DNA of 64,000 bases from Vandiemenella viatica (taxonomy: Eukaryota; Arthropoda; Insecta; Orthoptera; Morabidae), in contig CM061919.1 of assembly GCA_031002005.1 (NCBI GenBank), positions 174,947,121 through 175,011,120 on the forward strand, in the 5' to 3' direction. The notes beneath the pieces were generated by a model. It was not told the origin of the DNA. It saw only the letters and a program-made list of their open reading frames with translations, and ran no database searches. Made by a program: the position numbers and the translations under genes. Shown here piece by piece: positions 53,607 through 64,000 of the stretch (positions are counted from its first letter, which is position 1; each line of letters opens with the position of its first letter).

Positions 53607-53891
53607 TGGGGCCCGAGTACTCAAGAAGAGAACGAGCCATAATGTGAAGGTTCCGACGACGAAGGATGGGACGGTTCGTCAGAATGATATTTAATGTACA
53701 TATATGATTATTGTTTAGATATTTTGTAAATATTCGCTTAATATATTATAACGTGTATGAACACAGTACGTGTTCTTTATTATTACTCCTACTTCACAGT
53801 AATAAGTTCTAATACACAAAAGAAGCGAAACAAAAATCCAAATTACGTAGAAATAATTTTGATCAACTTTTTGTGTCAAATACCCCTGTGT

Positions 53892-53945
53892 GACCCTTGC
53901 ATCGACAGGTCAGTGAGCTAGGCACTACGCTGTCACAGGTGTCAC
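53892..53945 (-). mobile_element. tRNA-like SINE head, part 2 (split by the TIR element)
   Basis: Minus strand: agtgcctagctcactgacct (box A side) then gatgcaagggtc. It continues into 52205-52176 after removal of the transposon. Confidence 0.55.
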
Positions 53946-55711
53946 GAAAAATATTAATTAGAGGCCAGATAAAGCTTTTCAACAAGTACCGATTCATAGA
54001 AAAACGCTTGTGGGGCGAGCGATCCGTTTAGCACGATATATGCAACCAGCAGGTTGACCAGCAGACTTCTGACAAGCTTCATTCCTTACGTCTATTTCCC
54101 GTCATACAACACGCATGACACACTGTTGCCTCAAGCTTTATGAGTATATATTCATTACTTTCGTAATTAAACTTTATTAGTGAATTTCTATTACTATCCA
54201 TATAATAGATAAATCGGCTGTTGCCTTTCTGTTATAGCTTCATCCTCTACAGTTTCTGGTCCTCATTATTTGTCGTCCAGTCTGCTTGATGCAGCAGGAA
54301 CATTTACTAGGTATTCCATAATCATCAGTTATTTCTATAGGTCCAAAGCCCCTAATTACCCCAATCTTCTTATCTTCCTTCTTGACTTCAAAACTGTCAC
54401 ATCACAGGGATAACTGTGAAAATCACGTGTTTTCACGTGATGACATGATTCTTAGTAATTATCTACATATTTAATAAAGCAAAATCCCCCTACAGTTGAA
54501 TAGAATGAGCCGGGAAGAAATGTCTCGCAAGTGACTAATTGCAGAATCTGTATATACATTTTCTAATATGTTGAATAACTCAGTTAGAATGATCTCAGTT
54601 CAAGCTAAGGAATTACAAACAAGGTTACACTCAAATTTCTATTTTTCTGAATAGTCGAAAAATCGAGAGTAAGAATACGGATTAATAATTGTATAACAAA
54701 TTTCGTCATGCTTTTGATGCCAATATTGATTATGGCTCTATGCACACCTCAGATGTCCCGACAGCTGAAAACCAGATTAACTGAAAATACCATAGTTATT
54801 GTCCTATTCACTTGTCAGAACGCTTACATTGCCTGCAATCACATTTTGGTGATGTCTACGCCTACAGATTATTTTCACATAGAACTCTGTTTCGGAGTGT
54901 TCCTATTTTCATTTCCAGTTTTTTTTTTCTTTTTTTTCAACTCCCTTGCTTCATTGAATGGAAGTTTGTGTAGAATTATTGTATGAGGATTCGCTTAAAA
55001 ATTGTAGAACTTGTCGTTGGACGGCTTAAATGCTGTTAATGGTAATTCAATGTAAACATAGTAAACGGCATAGTGATGTTAGTATTACCATGAAATTGAT
55101 TGCACCACTGTTAATGAAAGTTGCCACATATTGCAACATCATTAGCAAGGTTATCTGGATAATACATGAAATTTATTTAAATTGCAGGATAATTTCGCAT
55201 GTTTGAACTCAGTAAAACTGTATTAACTGTCGTTGGTAGAAAATTAGATAAATGTTTAGGGCTTTTATAGATTAGTATTAGTAAAACCGACTTTAAGATA
55301 TAAAATTCCTCAACGATTATCAAGGGCATTTTATGAAGAGGAGATTCAATTCGAATGTCGTTGAATAATTGATATATTTCAAGTACTATGTTCACCCTGC
55401 GATGTTGTTGCTCCTAAGAAACTTAACACCAATCGTTATTCATGTGGAGGAAGTGAATAAAGTGTAAACTACTGGATTAAAAGCGTATCAAGAGAGTCAT
55501 GAAATGTGTAGACGCCACTGTAAGAATTCCTTCGTACTGATGTAGCTAACTGATTAATGATGTAACTAGTTTTTACGTTCCAGTAAGTGTGACACTTTCT
55601 GCATCCACTAATGGCACATTCTGCTCCACAGAAATTTGAAAGTCTTTTTATAGAGGAGTCATTGTTTTACACATTAGACAATAGAATAGAGTGGATATTA
55701 GACAAAATGTC
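53946..55711. other. Unassigned AT-rich DNA
   Basis: No gene or recognised repeat. Frames are short and hydrophobic or AT-driven. Confidence 0.5.
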
Positions 55712-57719
55712 GAATGCTAGTCAATTTATTTATTTATTTAGCTTATGGCCATTGCACAGAAATAATACAATTTAAGATAAAATTACAATTAAAATTCAAA
55801 ATTAACATGGTATAGCCAATCTAAAGCTTCATCTGATATATTAATAAAATCTATCGGTGAGCCCCTGAAGGCTCGAAGTAGGTAGCCAAATGTCACGTGA
55901 CGGATGGTTTGCGTTTCCTCACCACAATCGCATCTCGGTGTATCTCTCATTCACCATGTACACAAAGATGAAGAAGATCTGCCATGACCAGACCTAACTC
56001 TGTTGAGAGCTACCCAGGTCTTGCGAGGAAGGTCGAGTCCCTTTAGTGCCTGTTGACTGTCAAACAGGGAGTGCCATTCTGGTGGGGCTTAGGCTTTCCA
56101 CTCCAATTTCCAAGCTTCTCTCCCATTAAAATTATCAGATATAATCTGTTTTACAGTTTCTACGCTTGGATTTCTTGATTTAAGTCTTTCAAACTGTTTA
56201 TCCATGTCGTCATGGATGGGCAGATCCAAGTTATGACAGATCTTATTACATTGGGCAATTAGGAGATTGTGTCGTCTTATTGTAGGCGGTTCGATGTTGC
56301 ACAAAACAGGTAGCCAGTACAGTGGAGTGGTCTTGATACATCCGTTAATTATTCGCATTGTCTGGTTCAAAACTGTGTCGATCTTTTTGACGTGTGTGCT
56401 ATTTATCCAGACAGATGAGCAATACTCAGTTGCAGAATACACTAGGCTCAGTGCTGATGTGCGGAGTGTGGAGGCGGATGCTCCCCAGGAGGTGCCAGTT
56501 AACTTCTGCAGAATATTATTCCTGGTTCTTAGTTTTGCTGCAAGGTTGTTTAGATGTTTATTGTACGACAAGGTGTGATCCATTACGACTCCCAAATACT
56601 TGGGGAAGGGGTTCTTTCGGAGGAGAGTGCCATCAAGAAGAACGTCAAGTGAGAGATTCACCGCCCGATTGTTAAGATGGAAGATGCTAGTTTCCGTCTT
56701 GCTGGAAATGGGTAAGAGACGCCATTTCCTAAAATAGTTGCTCAGGGTTTTGAGGTCTGCTGTTAAGCTATTTTCAATTTGCTGAACGTTATCAGATTGT
56801 TGTACTACTGCCAGATCGTCAGCATAAGAGAACTGTCTGGATTGTGTTTGAGGAATGTCAGAAATATAAACATTAAAAAGAAGTGGGGCAAGAACTGAGC
56901 CTTGAGGCAGACCATTATTCACTCTTCTTACTTTGTTTATCTTATTGTGTGAGACAACCTGGAAAGTTCGGTTAGCTAGCATAGTATTGATCAGACATGT
57001 GATTTTTTTGCACTTCAAAATGTTCAGCAGTTTGTATACCACGCCCTCTCGCCACACTGTATCGTAGGCTGCAGTAATGTCAACAAATACAGCACCAGTC
57101 CTCAATTGTCTCTCGAATCCTGCTTCTATGTGGGTTGCCAAGGCCAGGACCTGATCCTCGCAGTTTCTTGCAGGTCTAAAACCTGCCTGTTCAACTGGGA
57201 GGTTTGCGAAAATAATTGGACTGATTCTATTGTAGATGATCCTTTCAAATAGCTTGTAAGTGGTACTTAGCAGTGAAATAGGTCTAAAATTCTCTGGAAC
57301 TTCAGGGCTTTTTCCAGGCTTCAGAATGGCTATGATCTTTGCCCGTTTAAACTCTGCAGGAATGACACTTGTCTGTAGTATGTTAGTAAAGAAGCGCGCC
57401 AACCATTTTTTGGTATGTTTTCCACAGTGTGTGAGGAACTCTGGGTGAACTTCGTCGAAACATTGAGCCTTACCATTCTTCATTTGTTTGATGGCCCTTG
57501 CCACCTCAATATCGGTGACAGGGGATGAGAGTTTTGTAGGGGCAGAGTACAATCTTTTTAGATGGAATAATTGTTTTTTCACTTTCCGAGTATGGTCTTT
57601 ATCGGCGCTGACTCTAGACATGTTGGCAAGTCGACTTGCTATTTGGTCTGGAGTGACCTGATGCTTTTCTTGAGAGTTATGTGGGGTTCCATCTAGCTTT
57701 TTGAGGAATGCTAGTCAAT
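55712..57719 (-). mobile_element. 5'-truncated Jockey-like LINE with a 14-bp target-site duplication
   Basis: The duplication gaatgctagtcaat stands at 55712-55725 and 57706-57719. The minus-strand element ends in a (TAAA)n tail (plus-strand ttatttatttattta at 55726 onward) and starts inside ORF2, so the 5' half was lost at insertion. Together these are the classic signature of target-primed reverse transcription. Confidence 0.9.
55789..57705 (-). pseudogene. LINE ORF2, reverse-transcriptase and C-terminal part, two stops
   Basis: The frame is open from the 5' truncation to a TAA at 56089 (510 codons from the ATG at 57621). It carries NFRPISLLSTTYKLFERI, VFVDITAAYDTVWREG (motif A), NGLPQGSVLAPLLF (motif B) and FSYADDLAVV (catalytic YADD), then the thumb region FPKYLGVVMDHTLSYNKHL. 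After the TAA the same frame continues with EWHSLFDSQQALKG, NRVRSGHGRSSSSL, a second stop, CDCGEETQTIRHV (a CxC...H cluster usual at LINE C-termini), and ends NFEF at 55789. The endonuclease is missing. The RT looks freshly preserved, so the insertion is young, but this copy cannot move by itself. Confidence 0.85.
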
Positions 57720-59723
57720 ATTTCCTGTTAACACAAAGACTAAAGAAAATTAATAGATTTTTAAGGAAACTTACTCTAACATACTTGATAACTACAAAGG
57801 TATAAAAAAAAACTTCAATATTTGATATGATATTATAAGTGACGGGTGGACTGTAACGTTTAAAACTGAAAGATCATGTGGTGGTGCCATAAATATATTG
57901 AAAAAGCATGCTGGAAAAGTTTTGACTTTCAACTAGACATCTTACATTCACTTTGCAGTATTTTAGAAAGTTATTCCGAATGATAGCATTGCGAAAGATT
58001 GAAATTCCTGCACAGGTTATAGATTGAGCGTAAATCATTAAGGTGTGTGTGCCATAGATATGATCCGTAAGAGTAAACTCAGGGAAAAGAAAATGAAATT
58101 TTGAGGTAAAAGACGGATAAAATTTTCTTCTAATTTTATATTGAATGTCCAATCGCAAAAAATAGAACACGCAGATTACAAATTCAAAACAAATTGTTAA
58201 AATTTTTGCCTTGTAATTAATTTAACAATGTTTGATTGAAAGAACTTCTAAAAATAATTTTTTTGTTCATATTAAAATAAATGGATTGTATTATAAGTTA
58301 TGACGATATACTTGGTCATCCATTCTTTCCAATTTATGTGAAAAAAGTGTTTGATTAAAATTATCCGTTTAGTGGCTATTGGTAAAATGTATGTTATAAC
58401 TTTAAGAATAATGTTATATGCTGTTATATGTTATCAGAACTAACACTTCTATATTGTTCTAATCGGATCAAAAGTACACAGTGAAATTTATTGTCTGTCA
58501 CATTATGCAGTTGAAAAAAGGACCATTTTATGGAGAATGATTTTTTGAACTTATGTGTAAAACACCATACAACCCGCGGAAACTGTAACAGAAACCTCCG
58601 AAGCCGCTGTTACAAAAGAATTTTTCAGTTACGTACTTTGGGGGTTCTGACTATTTTTTGGTGTGTTTAGAAAACATTTATTAAGTTCTGGTATGATTTT
58701 TAACTTATATCGTTGCCTTGATAATTTAGTAGTTCGAAGATGTCAAAATGGCCCAAAACTATTCGTATCTATTTAATCTTAAATAGCAAATATATGATGG
58801 CCGTCTGTTAGACTGTGCTGTGAACCACTGTTCCATTATAATATTTTGTTATGTGCTGATATGTAAAATAAAAAAAATCCTATTTCTGTTAAACGTACAT
58901 TGATTTATTATTTTCGGAAAACGAAATTTCATTTTTGTACCTAGTTTCATCAACGAAAATTTCTGCGCCGTCAGTTACAAAGAGGCCTTAATTTTATACG
59001 CCATTTCTGTTTACTTTTGTATCGGGATGACCCCCATCGGAGCAAAAATAATAAACTCTGTTTTCAATTCGGAGCGTGGTAATTCACTAAAATGACAGTA
59101 AACATTAGAAATGTATGATGTTTAGCCTAAAGGAGAAACTGAGATCAGAAATTAAATTTAGTAGCAATTCAATATGCTGCACTGTTAAGAGGAATAAAAA
59201 AAACTAATATGTTATTTTTTACTCGAAATCGCAGTCTTCGAAAAAACCGTCCCTTTGTATAGTGATACTGTAGATGGTAAGACTGGAGTATGACTTATTA
59301 ATCTAAAGCAGGTTCAAATATTTTGTGCCTGTGATTTTTGTGAAATTTCAAATAAAATCACCATATTCATTTAAAATAAAAAAATTAAGTAATTGTGTTT
59401 TTCAGACACAGACAAATAATAATATTTTGGGTAATGAATCGAAAGAGTAGTACCAAAAAACTCTGGTTGTGAACGAGACAGAATTGTTTGATGTTGAATT
59501 AATGTTAACCGTGACTTAGAAGAGTTTGACTGTAAAAGAATAATATTGAAGGAAAGTAAGTGACAAAAGTACTTACATGATCGATAATTGTTAGACAGTT
59601 ATCTAAGAGCAAAAAAGATAATGCGCGAAGTTGAATCAACAGTAAAGCTTAATAATGATGGACATAAATAAGTGAACAAAAGCTATTTATCACATCATTT
59701 AGTCGTTCAATATGGTGAAATTA
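57720..59723. other. Unassigned AT-rich DNA
   Basis: Two kilobases without a supported feature. Confidence 0.55.
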
Positions 59724-60489
59724 CACTGATCAGCCAAAACATTGTGACTAGCATATTGGTCCACCTTTCGAACACAATACAGCAGCAATTTGGCGTAGCA
59801 TGGATTCTACAAGTTCTTGGTAGGCTGATTTCTACGTACAGGTAACGAAAATCCCTTAAATAACGGACCAGCGATTTGTGGGAGGGGCGCATGTCGGAAA
59901 CGGAGAGGCTGGTTGGCTATTCGCGTGTTACTGTAGTGAGCATACATGGAAAGTGTTTGAAGGGCGGTGAATCCACGAGTAGGCGACAATATGAGGGACA
60001 CCCACGCTACATCACAGAACGTGGACGTCGGAGGCTTGCCCCGTCTGTAATCCGGGATAGAGGACGATCTGTGGCAGATTTGACGGAAGAGCACAATTCT
60101 GGTGCTTCCAGAAGTATTTCAGAACACAAGAATCGCGATTCTGCCACAGATCACCCACTATCGTGCTTTACAGAGCGGGCAAGGCTCCGACCTCCATGTT
60201 CTGTGATGTGGCGTGGGTGTCCACCACATTGTCGCCTACTCGTACTTCAAAGACTTTCCATAGATGCTCACTACATTAGCAAGGGCACAGCCGACCTGTC
60301 TCTTCGTTTCCGAGATGCTCGTTTCCGGGAATTGTGTGACCTGTGCGTAGAAATCTGGTGTCAATCGCCTCTGGAAGCCTACCAAGGACTTGTAGAATCC
60401 ATGCTACGCCGAATCACTGCTGAATTGCGTTCTAAAGGTGGACCAATATGCTAGTAAGTAGGTGGTGATACTGTTTTGGCTGATCAGTG
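59724..60489. mobile_element. Tc1-derived giant palindrome (foldback element), 766 bp
   Basis: Flanked by TA (59722-59723, 60490-60491). The ends are cactgatcagccaaaaca and its reverse complement. The match continues inward: 59724 to about 60078 is the imperfect reverse complement of about 60140-60489, around a loop of about 60 bases. The left arm holds the start of a Tc1-like transposase (VTVVSIHGKCLKGG, ESTSRRQYEGHPRYITERG, RRRLAPSV, a helix-turn-helix region), and the right arm holds a second copy in reverse. So the element is an inverted duplication of one transposon end, with the catalytic part lost. The two arms differ by point changes and small indels. A transcript would fold into a long double-stranded hairpin. 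Confidence 0.85.
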
Positions 60490-61083
60490 TATATTTCTTA
60501 TCAGTTTTGATTGTTTTTAGCTGCAGAGGAAAAACCAAAAGAAGCAATACAATAAGATACTAACAGAAAGAACGTTAAAGTGTGGTACACGCAACTAAGC
60601 TGGAAAGAAAATCAAAAATAGAGAAAATTAACAGCGAATAAAGCGGAACACCACAGTATGTGATTTTTTCCATACGAATTGCTGTGAAAACGACTGGCAG
60701 CAATGAAATCAAACTGTTTTACTTACGATAAGATTCAAAGTTACCTTATAAGCTGTGCTGTGTTCTCGTCGTGTGAAGTGCAGTGGAAAGAACTCTTGTT
60801 CCATGATTAGCGGGTTCAATTGGTGTCGCTGTCAATTTTCTGCTCCTGTAGTCCCCCCCCCCCCCCTGAATCTGAGCCCTGGTTCACCAAACAGACATCC
60901 GTGGCAGCTGCTACAATGCTTTCAGAGCGAAGTGGATTCAGTTTCCAACGCTAGTGTTCTGTGCGCTCAATAATCAACCTTTACTCCCTTGCGCCCGGGG
61001 CATGCAGCCAATGGATATTCACCTGCTTGCTAACCTAACATACAGTGTCTATCCTATATCCGTAACGCATCGTTACTCTACGT
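60490..61083. other. Unassigned DNA with a 14-C run at 60853-60866
   Basis: Apart from the poly(C) run no feature is supported. Confidence 0.5.
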
Positions 61084-61303
61084 CAGGGTTTCCAAACTCT
61101 GGTGTCCGCGGATCAATCCTGAGGGGTCCATGAAAAAAATAACGACAAATTAAATCATTAAAAAACATAAATGTAGGCCTGAGAACACGTGAACTCTGGC
61201 CACAGTGTGTGAATGCGAGTCGAGCTATCATACGACAGTTATCCAAGTTCCAATTATTTTTATTACTACTATTTTTAAGAGGACCGTGGCTTTGTAACCC
61301 ATT
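61084..61303. mobile_element. Possible hAT-like MITE
   Basis: The left end cagggtttccaaactctggt, then gtccgcgg, resembles hAT terminal repeats (CAGGGxTxxCxAACT...CCGCGG). The right side near 61290 (aagaggaccgtggctttgta) is a weak inverted match. No coding region and no confirmed 8-bp duplication. Confidence 0.3.
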
Positions 61304-61394
61304 TCCCATACTCCTCTGTTTTCGGGAAATCCTTCATCACTCTCTAGAACAAGTGAAGGATTTTGAAAGATTTTGCTACTAGCAATCCAATGTG

Positions 61395-61960
61395 TGCTGC
61401 TCAGTTGAGCTTGTTATCAAATGTTGTGCCAAGGTATTCACATTTCAAGTCTTTAACAAGCAATTATTTCGCCACCTTATAATCATAACCAGCCTTTAGC
61501 TTTTTATCTGTGTACATAATAAGCTGACTCTTCTTTGCATTTACCTTCATTTCATGTTAACCCATCCAGCTGGATATCCTCTCCAGGTCACCCTGCAGCT
61601 GTTCATTCAACTGTTTTGATTCAATTATATAGCATTGTACCCTCCGCAAACAACTTCTGACAGTAAACCATAAACACAGTCGTTCATTAGAATAATGAAT
61701 ATTAATGGTTCCAAAACGCTACCCTGTGGAACTCCCATTTTCACTTCAACTTCTTTCGATACTGCATCTATCCTAAATTTTTTATTTCTTCATCTTAAGG
61801 CTTTTTCTACCCAGAAAACAACTTTTTAGTCAATTCCAATAGTTTTTACATTATTTACCACTCTTTTATGGCTCACTATGTCAAAAACTATTGAAAGATC
61901 TAGTGCTGCACTGTCAACTTGGCCTCCCTTGTTCATTTCATTTGAAATATTTAGCTGAGT
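61395..61960 (-). pseudogene. LINE family J2 fragment
   Basis: Matches 15590-16170 on the minus strand: the reverse-transcriptase palm from the region before SKAFD to the FADD area (shared blocks such as aggtcaccctgcagctgtt and ttttatggctcactatgtca). Frames are destroyed. Confidence 0.7.
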
Positions 61961-63344
61961 ACGCGTTGCATCTGAGACACTGTGCGTGGACAGGTAGTAC
62001 TGAGGTGAGCGCAGCAGACCGCATCCGGAACGAGGCAGTCAATTTGGCGTGACCCGGGCGCTGCATCAGTTCTGGTCTCGCATCGAGTGACAAACACAAG
62101 ACAGCAGCGTTCTCTTCTCACCGCCGCGCTGCAAGCTGGAGGAGTCTGCGGTGTGCTTGAAGGACGATCGCTCAATCCTCCTCCCATCCAAAAACTGGCG
62201 AGCGCTGCACACTGACAACCAGGTGCTACCATCTATGTAACACTTCAGTTATGACGACAAAACTGTACACGGACCTCATTTTGCCTTTATGATGACATAA
62301 TGTCTCAAATACGAGAAATCGATCCTCAGTTTTCAGTGGAGTCACCTTTATGTAATGAATGCTCTTTAATCGTTTAAGATCGCTATCCACTAATGAAAAG
62401 AGCTGACCAATTAAGTAACTTGGTAGGTATGTCCAGGCCTCGCATTCAAAAAGAACCAAATTCGATTCCGGTTCAATTTTCTAAGGTACCCCCAAAAAAG
62501 CTTCTTTCGTACTCCTTCGTGGTTCCATCTAGTTGCTTCACCAATAATCTCTCGCATTTTTTAAAAAAAACCTCGTATTCGACAATGCAGAAAACCTTTT
62601 TACTGTATAAAGTCAAGCATCGCGTGGAGGAGTTTCGTTTACTGTCTCATTTTGGAGTCCATTCCGCGTACATAGAGATTTTTCCTAACATTGTTATACC
62701 CCCGGTGAAGTCCTCAAGTCCGGCATTATGTTTGGAATCTTCACAAAGATGTAACTGAGTGCTTACAGGTTTTCCTATCCAAAATTTTCATCCAAAAGAA
62801 CTCTTTGCTTTTTTGACACAAGTACAGACAGGCGTCCCTGATCTGGTGACAGATTGGTAGCAAACTCTCTTAAAACCTGTCGCATATTGGCTTCACTGCC
62901 TCAATCAGTAAGGTGTTCTAGTTTACAACTATGCCAGTGATGTCTACAGAAGAAGAGGCTGCTACGAACCGGGAACCTTAACAAGACAGTGGATTCTTTG
63001 CAATATCGTCTTTGTAGAGGTTGTGGGATGACGAGTTGTTTGCGACGCGTTTCGTTCGCAAGTATTTATGCCTGTTTATCTGTTCAAAATATATATTTAT
63101 TATCATCATGACTCATTGAGTAAAAGGTGTAATTAATAGAAAAGCTAGTCTTTATAATATTTTGTTCATTTATTTCAAACCTCAGTTTCTGCCGAATGGC
63201 TGTTTTTTTCCCCCCCGAGGTACATTCACATTTTTTACAGTCTGAGCCAATATCTCTACCCACCAGCGAAGAAAGATTAAGAAACCTTAGAACTTGAATA
63301 GAACTATTAAATTTAAAGAATTATGTTAAAATCTATCGATTTAG
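61961..63344. other. Unassigned DNA, possible SINE trace at 62425-62530
   Basis: Block caggcctcgcattcaaaaag then gattccggttcaa looks like a decayed family-1 head. A GC-richer patch at 61960-62220 has a 93-codon minus-strand frame with no recognised similarity. Confidence 0.3.
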
Positions 63345-63785
63345 TTAAATGTAAACTCTTTTAGGAATAATCTGTCGTAATATAGCAGTGTGCACATTGA
63401 GTTTGCCTGCTAGAATGTAGGGATGTTTTCGTGGAATTGTTGGCTGACCGCTGATGACAGGTAGCAAGAAATCCAGCCACGCGACCGCCCCATCAGCTAC
63501 CTTTGTTTCACGCTTTGCAGATAGTTCGGAGACTGTAGTTCGTGCAAGACATGCTATTCTATATTTCAACCATGTACTTAGATTTCTTTCATATTGCTTA
63601 CTGTAGTGTATCGCCACACTACATGGAAATATTGCCATATGCTGGGCTCCTAGTTTACACAAGTGGACAGTACAAACAAAAGTGGCGACAGCGCTGCTGC
63701 GGTATGCGACCTTGAGGCAGGTAGCAGGTGCCGTTAGGGTGAGGGGAGAGTACGGTAGATTGCCAGCGTGTGGGGAGTGCGTCAC
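63345..63785 (-). other. Unidentified 146-codon open frame
   Basis: Opens with GTG; the first ATG lies inside (MAIFPCSVAIHYSKQYERNL). Includes STWLKYRIACLARTTVSELS and GAVAWLDFLLPVISGQP. No domain recognised. The length is above chance for this composition, so it may be part of a repeat-encoded protein. Confidence 0.25.
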
Positions 63786-63931
63786 CAGCCGACGGACAGA
63801 ACATGATGATGTACGGCGACTAACGTTAGCACGGTCTGTCGTGGCGCTCTATGTTACATGTCGTCATCGGAGTAGATGACGGTGTCCGACGGCCAGCAGA
63901 TGGATCATCGCCTGGGACCACTGCGGACAGC

Positions 63932-64000
63932 AATTTTTTTTTTTCTGCTTAACGTCTCTTAACAGCGAGGTTTTTAGAGACGGGAAATGATAGGGGGCAA
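63932..64000 (-). mobile_element. SINE family 1, cut by the window end
   Basis: A T-run (poly(A) on the sense strand) and then ctgcttaacgtctcttaaca and tttttagagacgggaaatga, as in the tail of the 40885-41130 copy. The rest lies outside the window. Confidence 0.7.

Larger units (their letters stand above)
52206..53891 (+). mobile_element. TIR DNA transposon of an unassigned family, internally deleted
   Basis: The ends are perfect 25-bp inverted repeats: acacaggggtatttgacaca followed by aaaag at 52206-52230, mirrored at 53867-53891, with similarity reaching about 35 bp. A perfect 5-bp duplication, gaccc, flanks it (52201-52205, 53892-53896), and the flanks join into a tRNA-like SINE, so the insertion is real. 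Inside, on the plus strand, are an N-terminal frame (52818-53162) and a C-terminal remnant (53328-53606) of what appears to be one protein; the middle is missing. I recall both parts from a widespread arthropod repeat protein with no domain name, but cannot verify this. The superfamily is not assigned. Confidence 0.8.

Noticed and set aside
59876..60454. 192-codon frame across the Tc1 palindrome as one protein
   Set aside because: The first part is transposase-like, but the second part is the antisense of the opposite arm, so the fusion frame is a by-product of the inverted duplication.
1..64000. CRISPR arrays, bacterial operons, rRNA genes or LTR retrotransposons
   Set aside because: No regular spacer-repeat arrays, ribosome-binding-site-led gene strings or rRNA blocks were seen, and no pair of long direct terminal repeats with protease/integrase motifs.

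Overview
This is a gene-poor, AT-rich stretch of animal nuclear DNA made almost entirely of transposable elements in various states of decay. The density of tRNA-derived SINEs, the Jockey-like LINEs, the Tc1-like and pogo-like transposase remnants, and the very low gene content fit a large-genome insect, most likely a hemimetabolous (polyneopteran-type) one. That placement is an inference from repeat style; the species cannot be named from the sequence alone. I found no convincing host protein-coding gene, rRNA gene, functional tRNA gene, bacterial operon or CRISPR array.

Layout. 0-8 kb: SINE copies, LINE fragments, a small MITE, a Tc1-like end and a 190-bp tandem satellite (5228-5930). 8-11.4 kb: a gag-only LINE (8214-11061) with a 14-bp target-site duplication, sitting inside an older LINE remnant. 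12-14 kb: a dispersed repeat with nested SINEs. 14.3-18.1 kb: a Tc1-like transposase gene cut in two by a LINE (14922-17727). 19-41 kb: scattered SINEs, foldback structures, LINE remnants, a long CA-rich alternating purine/pyrimidine tract and a short inverted-repeat element with a hammerhead-like RNA motif (32644-32820). 41.4-48.1 kb: the best-preserved unit, a Jockey-like LINE on the minus strand with an intact 895-residue endonuclease/reverse transcriptase (43348-46035) and a gag with one frameshift (46028-48018), abutting a second, gag-only element (CDS 41712-43151). 48-52 kb: more SINEs and LINE remnants. 52.2-53.9 kb: a TIR element of an unassigned family inserted in a tRNA-like SINE with a perfect 5-bp duplication. 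55.7-57.7 kb: a 5'-truncated LINE with a perfect 14-bp duplication. 59.7-60.5 kb: a 766-bp Tc1-derived giant palindrome. 61-64 kb: a possible hAT-like MITE, a LINE remnant and a SINE at the window edge.

How the parts relate. LINE reverse transcriptases of the kind encoded at 43348-46035 probably mobilise both their own RNA and, in trans, the SINEs and the gag-only elements. The Tc1-like, pogo-like and unassigned TIR elements are cut-and-paste transposons now represented by deletion derivatives. Nested insertions with target-site duplications give a relative timeline of activity. The items most worth pursuing are the unassigned TIR element at 52206-53891, the gag-only LINEs, the Tc1 palindrome and the two hammerhead-like motifs.
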